From an uncultured Lachnospiraceae bacterium (GTDB lineage: Bacteria > Bacillota > Clostridia > Lachnospirales > Lachnospiraceae), in the NCBI GenBank assembly GCA_902783935.1, contig CACZTA010000365.1, forward strand, positions 1-7,505: a stretch of 7,505 nucleotides of DNA, written 5' to 3'. Below, in pieces: positions 5,987 to 7,505 of this stretch. The notes under the pieces were generated by a model that saw nothing but the letters and a program-made list of their open reading frames with translations, was not told where the DNA came from and ran no database searches. Both the position numbers and the translations under genes were made by a program. The number at the start of each line of letters is the position of its first letter. The first letter of the stretch is position 1.

Positions 5987-6904
5987 GTGAAGAAATGCAT
6001 GGGGTGCATGAACGATTATGAAGACAGCAAGATCGTCTGCCCGATGTGCGGTTATTCGGAAGCCGCAGCGATGGAACAGTGGGAGAAAGCGCCGGATACC
6101 CTCCGCCCTGAGACGATTCTCCAGGGACGTTTTATAATCGGCAGGGTGCTGAGCCTTTCCTTTTATTCCGTGATCTATCTGTCATGGGACGCGCTTCTTT
6201 CGAGACGCGTCGTGATCCGCGAGCTCTTCCCGTACGAGCTTGTCAAAAGAGATGCGGGAAGTCTCGAAGTCAGGCCCCGGAACGCTTCGGCCGAAGAACT
6301 GATGGCGGGGTGTCTCGAGCGCTTCGAGCAGGAGGGAAAGCTGCTCTCGCTGTGCCAGGATATTCCGGGAGTACTCGATTATTACCGCACATTCCGGGAA
6401 AACGGCACTGCCTATACCGTGACCGAGTACCTGGAGGGCAACACACTGGAAGATCTGTACGGTGAAGGAAAGAAAGCTTCCGCGGAATTCTGCCGGCAGC
6501 TGGTGATGCGGATCGGAACCGTGCTGGACCAGCTTCATACGCGCGGCGTGATCCATGCAAATCTCAGTCCTTCCGGCATCTATATCAATGCAGAGGGAGA
6601 GGTCATCCTGATTGATTTCGGCATGACAAAGCGCTGGCTCTGCTGCAGGATCAAGGATCCGCTGGAAATTCTCGACGCGAGGTACAGCGCGCCGGAAATT
6701 CTCGACGGACAGATTGACAGGACTGTGGATATTTATTCAGCCGGAACCGTCGCTTACCAGCTGCTGACCGGGAAGGAACCTCCTGAGAAACTCAGGAAAA
6801 AGCTCAAGGTAAAAGAAGCAGGCGGCAGCTTTATCACGGATATGACAGCACCGAAACCGGGCGACAGGCCCCAGAGCTTCGGCGGTCTCAGGACGTATTT
6901 CTGA
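5987..6904 (+). CDS. Zinc-ribbon pseudokinase, paralogue of the upstream kinase
   Basis: This is a 305-residue kinase-fold protein predicted to be catalytically dead. It opens with the same ribbon as the active kinase, C4-x-x-C7, ten residues, C18-x-x-C21, and shares the TIL-x-GR block before the fold. The glycine loop has become S56, S58 and S61. The VAIK lysine is R78 (VVIRELF). HRD is H190-A-N192, losing the catalytic Asp, and the following Asn is G197. The helix-C glutamate E116, D210-F-G and APE are kept, so the fold and possibly nucleotide binding may remain. It stops just after GDRPQSF, with no linker or membrane helix. The start is GTG, 8 bases after GGAGG (5974-5978); the first in-frame ATG (5999) would delete the first ribbon Cys, so GTG is preferred. 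Likely role (inference): scaffold or allosteric regulator of the kinase or exporter. Confidence 0.9.
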   Translation: MKKCMGCMNDYEDSKIVCPMCGYSEAAAMEQWEKAPDTLRPETILQGRFIIGRVLSLSFYSVIYLSWDALLSRRVVIRELFPYELVKRDAGSLEVRPRNASAEELMAGCLERFEQEGKLLSLCQDIPGVLDYYRTFRENGTAYTVTEYLEGNTLEDLYGEGKKASAEFCRQLVMRIGTVLDQLHTRGVIHANLSPSGIYINAEGEVILIDFGMTKRWLCCRIKDPLEILDARYSAPEILDGQIDRTVDIYSAGTVAYQLLTGKEPPEKLRKKLKVKEAGGSFITDMTAPKPGDRPQSFGGLRTYF

Positions 6905-6909
6905 GGAAA

Positions 6910-6928
6910 CCGGCCGGAAACGGGCCGG
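6910..6928 (+). repeat. GC-rich hairpin between pseudokinase and stalk-protein genes
   Basis: CCGGCC (6910-6915) and GGCCGG (6923-6928) form a perfect 6-base stem with a 7-base loop, a few bases after the pseudokinase stop. No T-run follows, so it is not a standard intrinsic terminator. It may tune expression or transcript stability of the downstream gene within the operon, or have no role. Confidence 0.4.
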
Positions 6929-6976
6929 CATGCATCCCGTGACTTGAGGAGCACGAAGAACAGGCGGAGAGAAGAA

Positions 6977-7505
6977 ATGGATCGGAATAATCAGCAGAAC
7001 TCTTATAATAATGTAGATCTGACAAGAAGCGCATCCAGAAAAGGAAAAAAAGGGCGCAGGCGGGGAAAAAACATCCTGATCTCCGTGTGCGGGGGGATCG
7101 TTGCAGCAGGCGTCCTCCTGATCGCGATCAGCCTGCTGCCGGGAATAAATATTATTCCCCCGATTCTGTCGGGGCATCATACTGACAGCAGTACGTCTTC
7201 GGGCTCTGTTTCCTCAGCTGCCTCTCTTTCCGGGCCGGAATCAGCGGAAACGCCGGCTGCTTCTGATGCCGAATCGTCACTTTCCGGTGCGGAGCCGGTT
7301 GTTTCGACAGCGGAGAGCGTGACTTCAAGTGAACAGACACCGCCGGAGAAGCCGGAAAAGAAACCGGAGCCCGACAGGGAGATAAGGGAGATCCTTGAAA
7401 AAGCCGGGGCATCCGGGGGAAGCCGCTTCCTGTTTGAAAAGCAGTCCGGAGAAGCGGATGCTGCTCCGCTCGCGGAGGAAGGAGCGGATGAAGCTGTCGA
7501 ATTGA
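6977..7505 (+). CDS. Single-pass membrane protein with external Ser/Pro/Glu-rich stalk (3' part missing)
   Basis: The frame is open from an ATG at 6977 to the window end: 176 codons plus one base, with no stop. GGAG (6966-6969), 7 bases upstream, supports the start. The N-terminus is polar and Asn/Gln-rich, then strongly basic (KGKKGRRRGK, 22-31). A hydrophobic helix at about 33-54 follows, so by the positive-inside rule the tail is cytoplasmic and the rest external. From about 65 to 135 the chain is low-complexity Ser/Ala/Pro/Glu, a disordered stalk. Beyond it lies REIREILEKAGASGG and an acidic Ala/Glu-rich stretch, possibly leading to a folded domain off the window. T16, S18 and S20 in the cytoplasmic tail are conceivable phosphosites (inference). 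No family was recognised. As last visible gene of the operon it could be the sensor, accessory or cell-envelope partner of the kinase/exporter. Confidence 0.8.
   Translation, partial: MDRNNQQNSYNNVDLTRSASRKGKKGRRRGKNILISVCGGIVAAGVLLIAISLLPGINIIPPILSGHHTDSSTSSGSVSSAASLSGPESAETPAASDAESSLSGAEPVVSTAESVTSSEQTPPEKPEKKPEPDREIREILEKAGASGGSRFLFEKQSGEADAAPLAEEGADEAVEL

Noticed and set aside
6910..6928. Intrinsic terminator after the pseudokinase
   Set aside because: No run of T follows the stem, and the next gene has its own good ribosome site with no evident new promoter.
1..7505. Mobile elements, CRISPR, tRNA or rRNA genes
   Set aside because: No transposase or integrase motifs, no regularly spaced direct repeats and no tRNA-like or rRNA-like stretches were seen by eye.

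Overview
The window reads as a chromosomal segment from a Gram-positive Firmicute, most likely class Clostridia and plausibly Lachnospiraceae. This rests on the Rex subtype (an RKDLAAVS...GRPKTGF block in place of the classical FG-rich wing), strong purine-rich Shine-Dalgarno sites, consensus-like sigma-A promoters, and the style of the protein kinases (GEGGFGITY, VAIKELY, HRDISPDN). The taxon is an inference; there is no rRNA or tRNA here.

Left part (1-1482), minus strand: a promoter-like site at the left edge points out of the window. It is followed by rex (redox/NADH-sensing repressor) and, upstream of rex, a small exported protein with a DLDGDG calcium-binding-like motif. The exported-protein gene and rex are 5 bases apart and share one good promoter near 1454-1482. 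The intergenic region at 1381-1602 is divergent and carries promoters for both directions.

Main part (1603-7505), plus strand: five closely spaced co-directional genes, apparently one operon from a TTGAAT-N17-TACAAT promoter. They are: (1) a 785-residue fusion of two FHA domains with an ABCG-type ATPase and a six-helix ABC-2 membrane domain; (2) a zinc-ribbon, tail-anchored Ser/Thr protein kinase with all main catalytic residues; (3) a soluble PP2C-family phosphatase with its metal ligands; (4) a second zinc-ribbon kinase-like protein that has lost the glycine loop, the VAIK lysine, the catalytic Asp and the following Asn, hence a pseudokinase; (5) the start of a single-pass membrane protein with a basic cytoplasmic tail and a Ser/Ala/Pro/Glu-rich external stalk, cut by the window end.

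Proposed working model (inference): the kinase phosphorylates threonines on the exporter, itself or the stalk protein. The FHA domains read those phosphothreonines, PP2C erases them, and the pseudokinase, a diverged sister of the kinase with the same CxxC-x10-CxxC head, acts as scaffold or allosteric partner. The closest described arrangement I know is the mycobacterial FHA-FHA-ABC exporter Rv1747 next to its kinase PknF. The added phosphatase, zinc ribbons, pseudokinase and stalk protein make this a fuller cassette. The exported substrate is not evident in the window.
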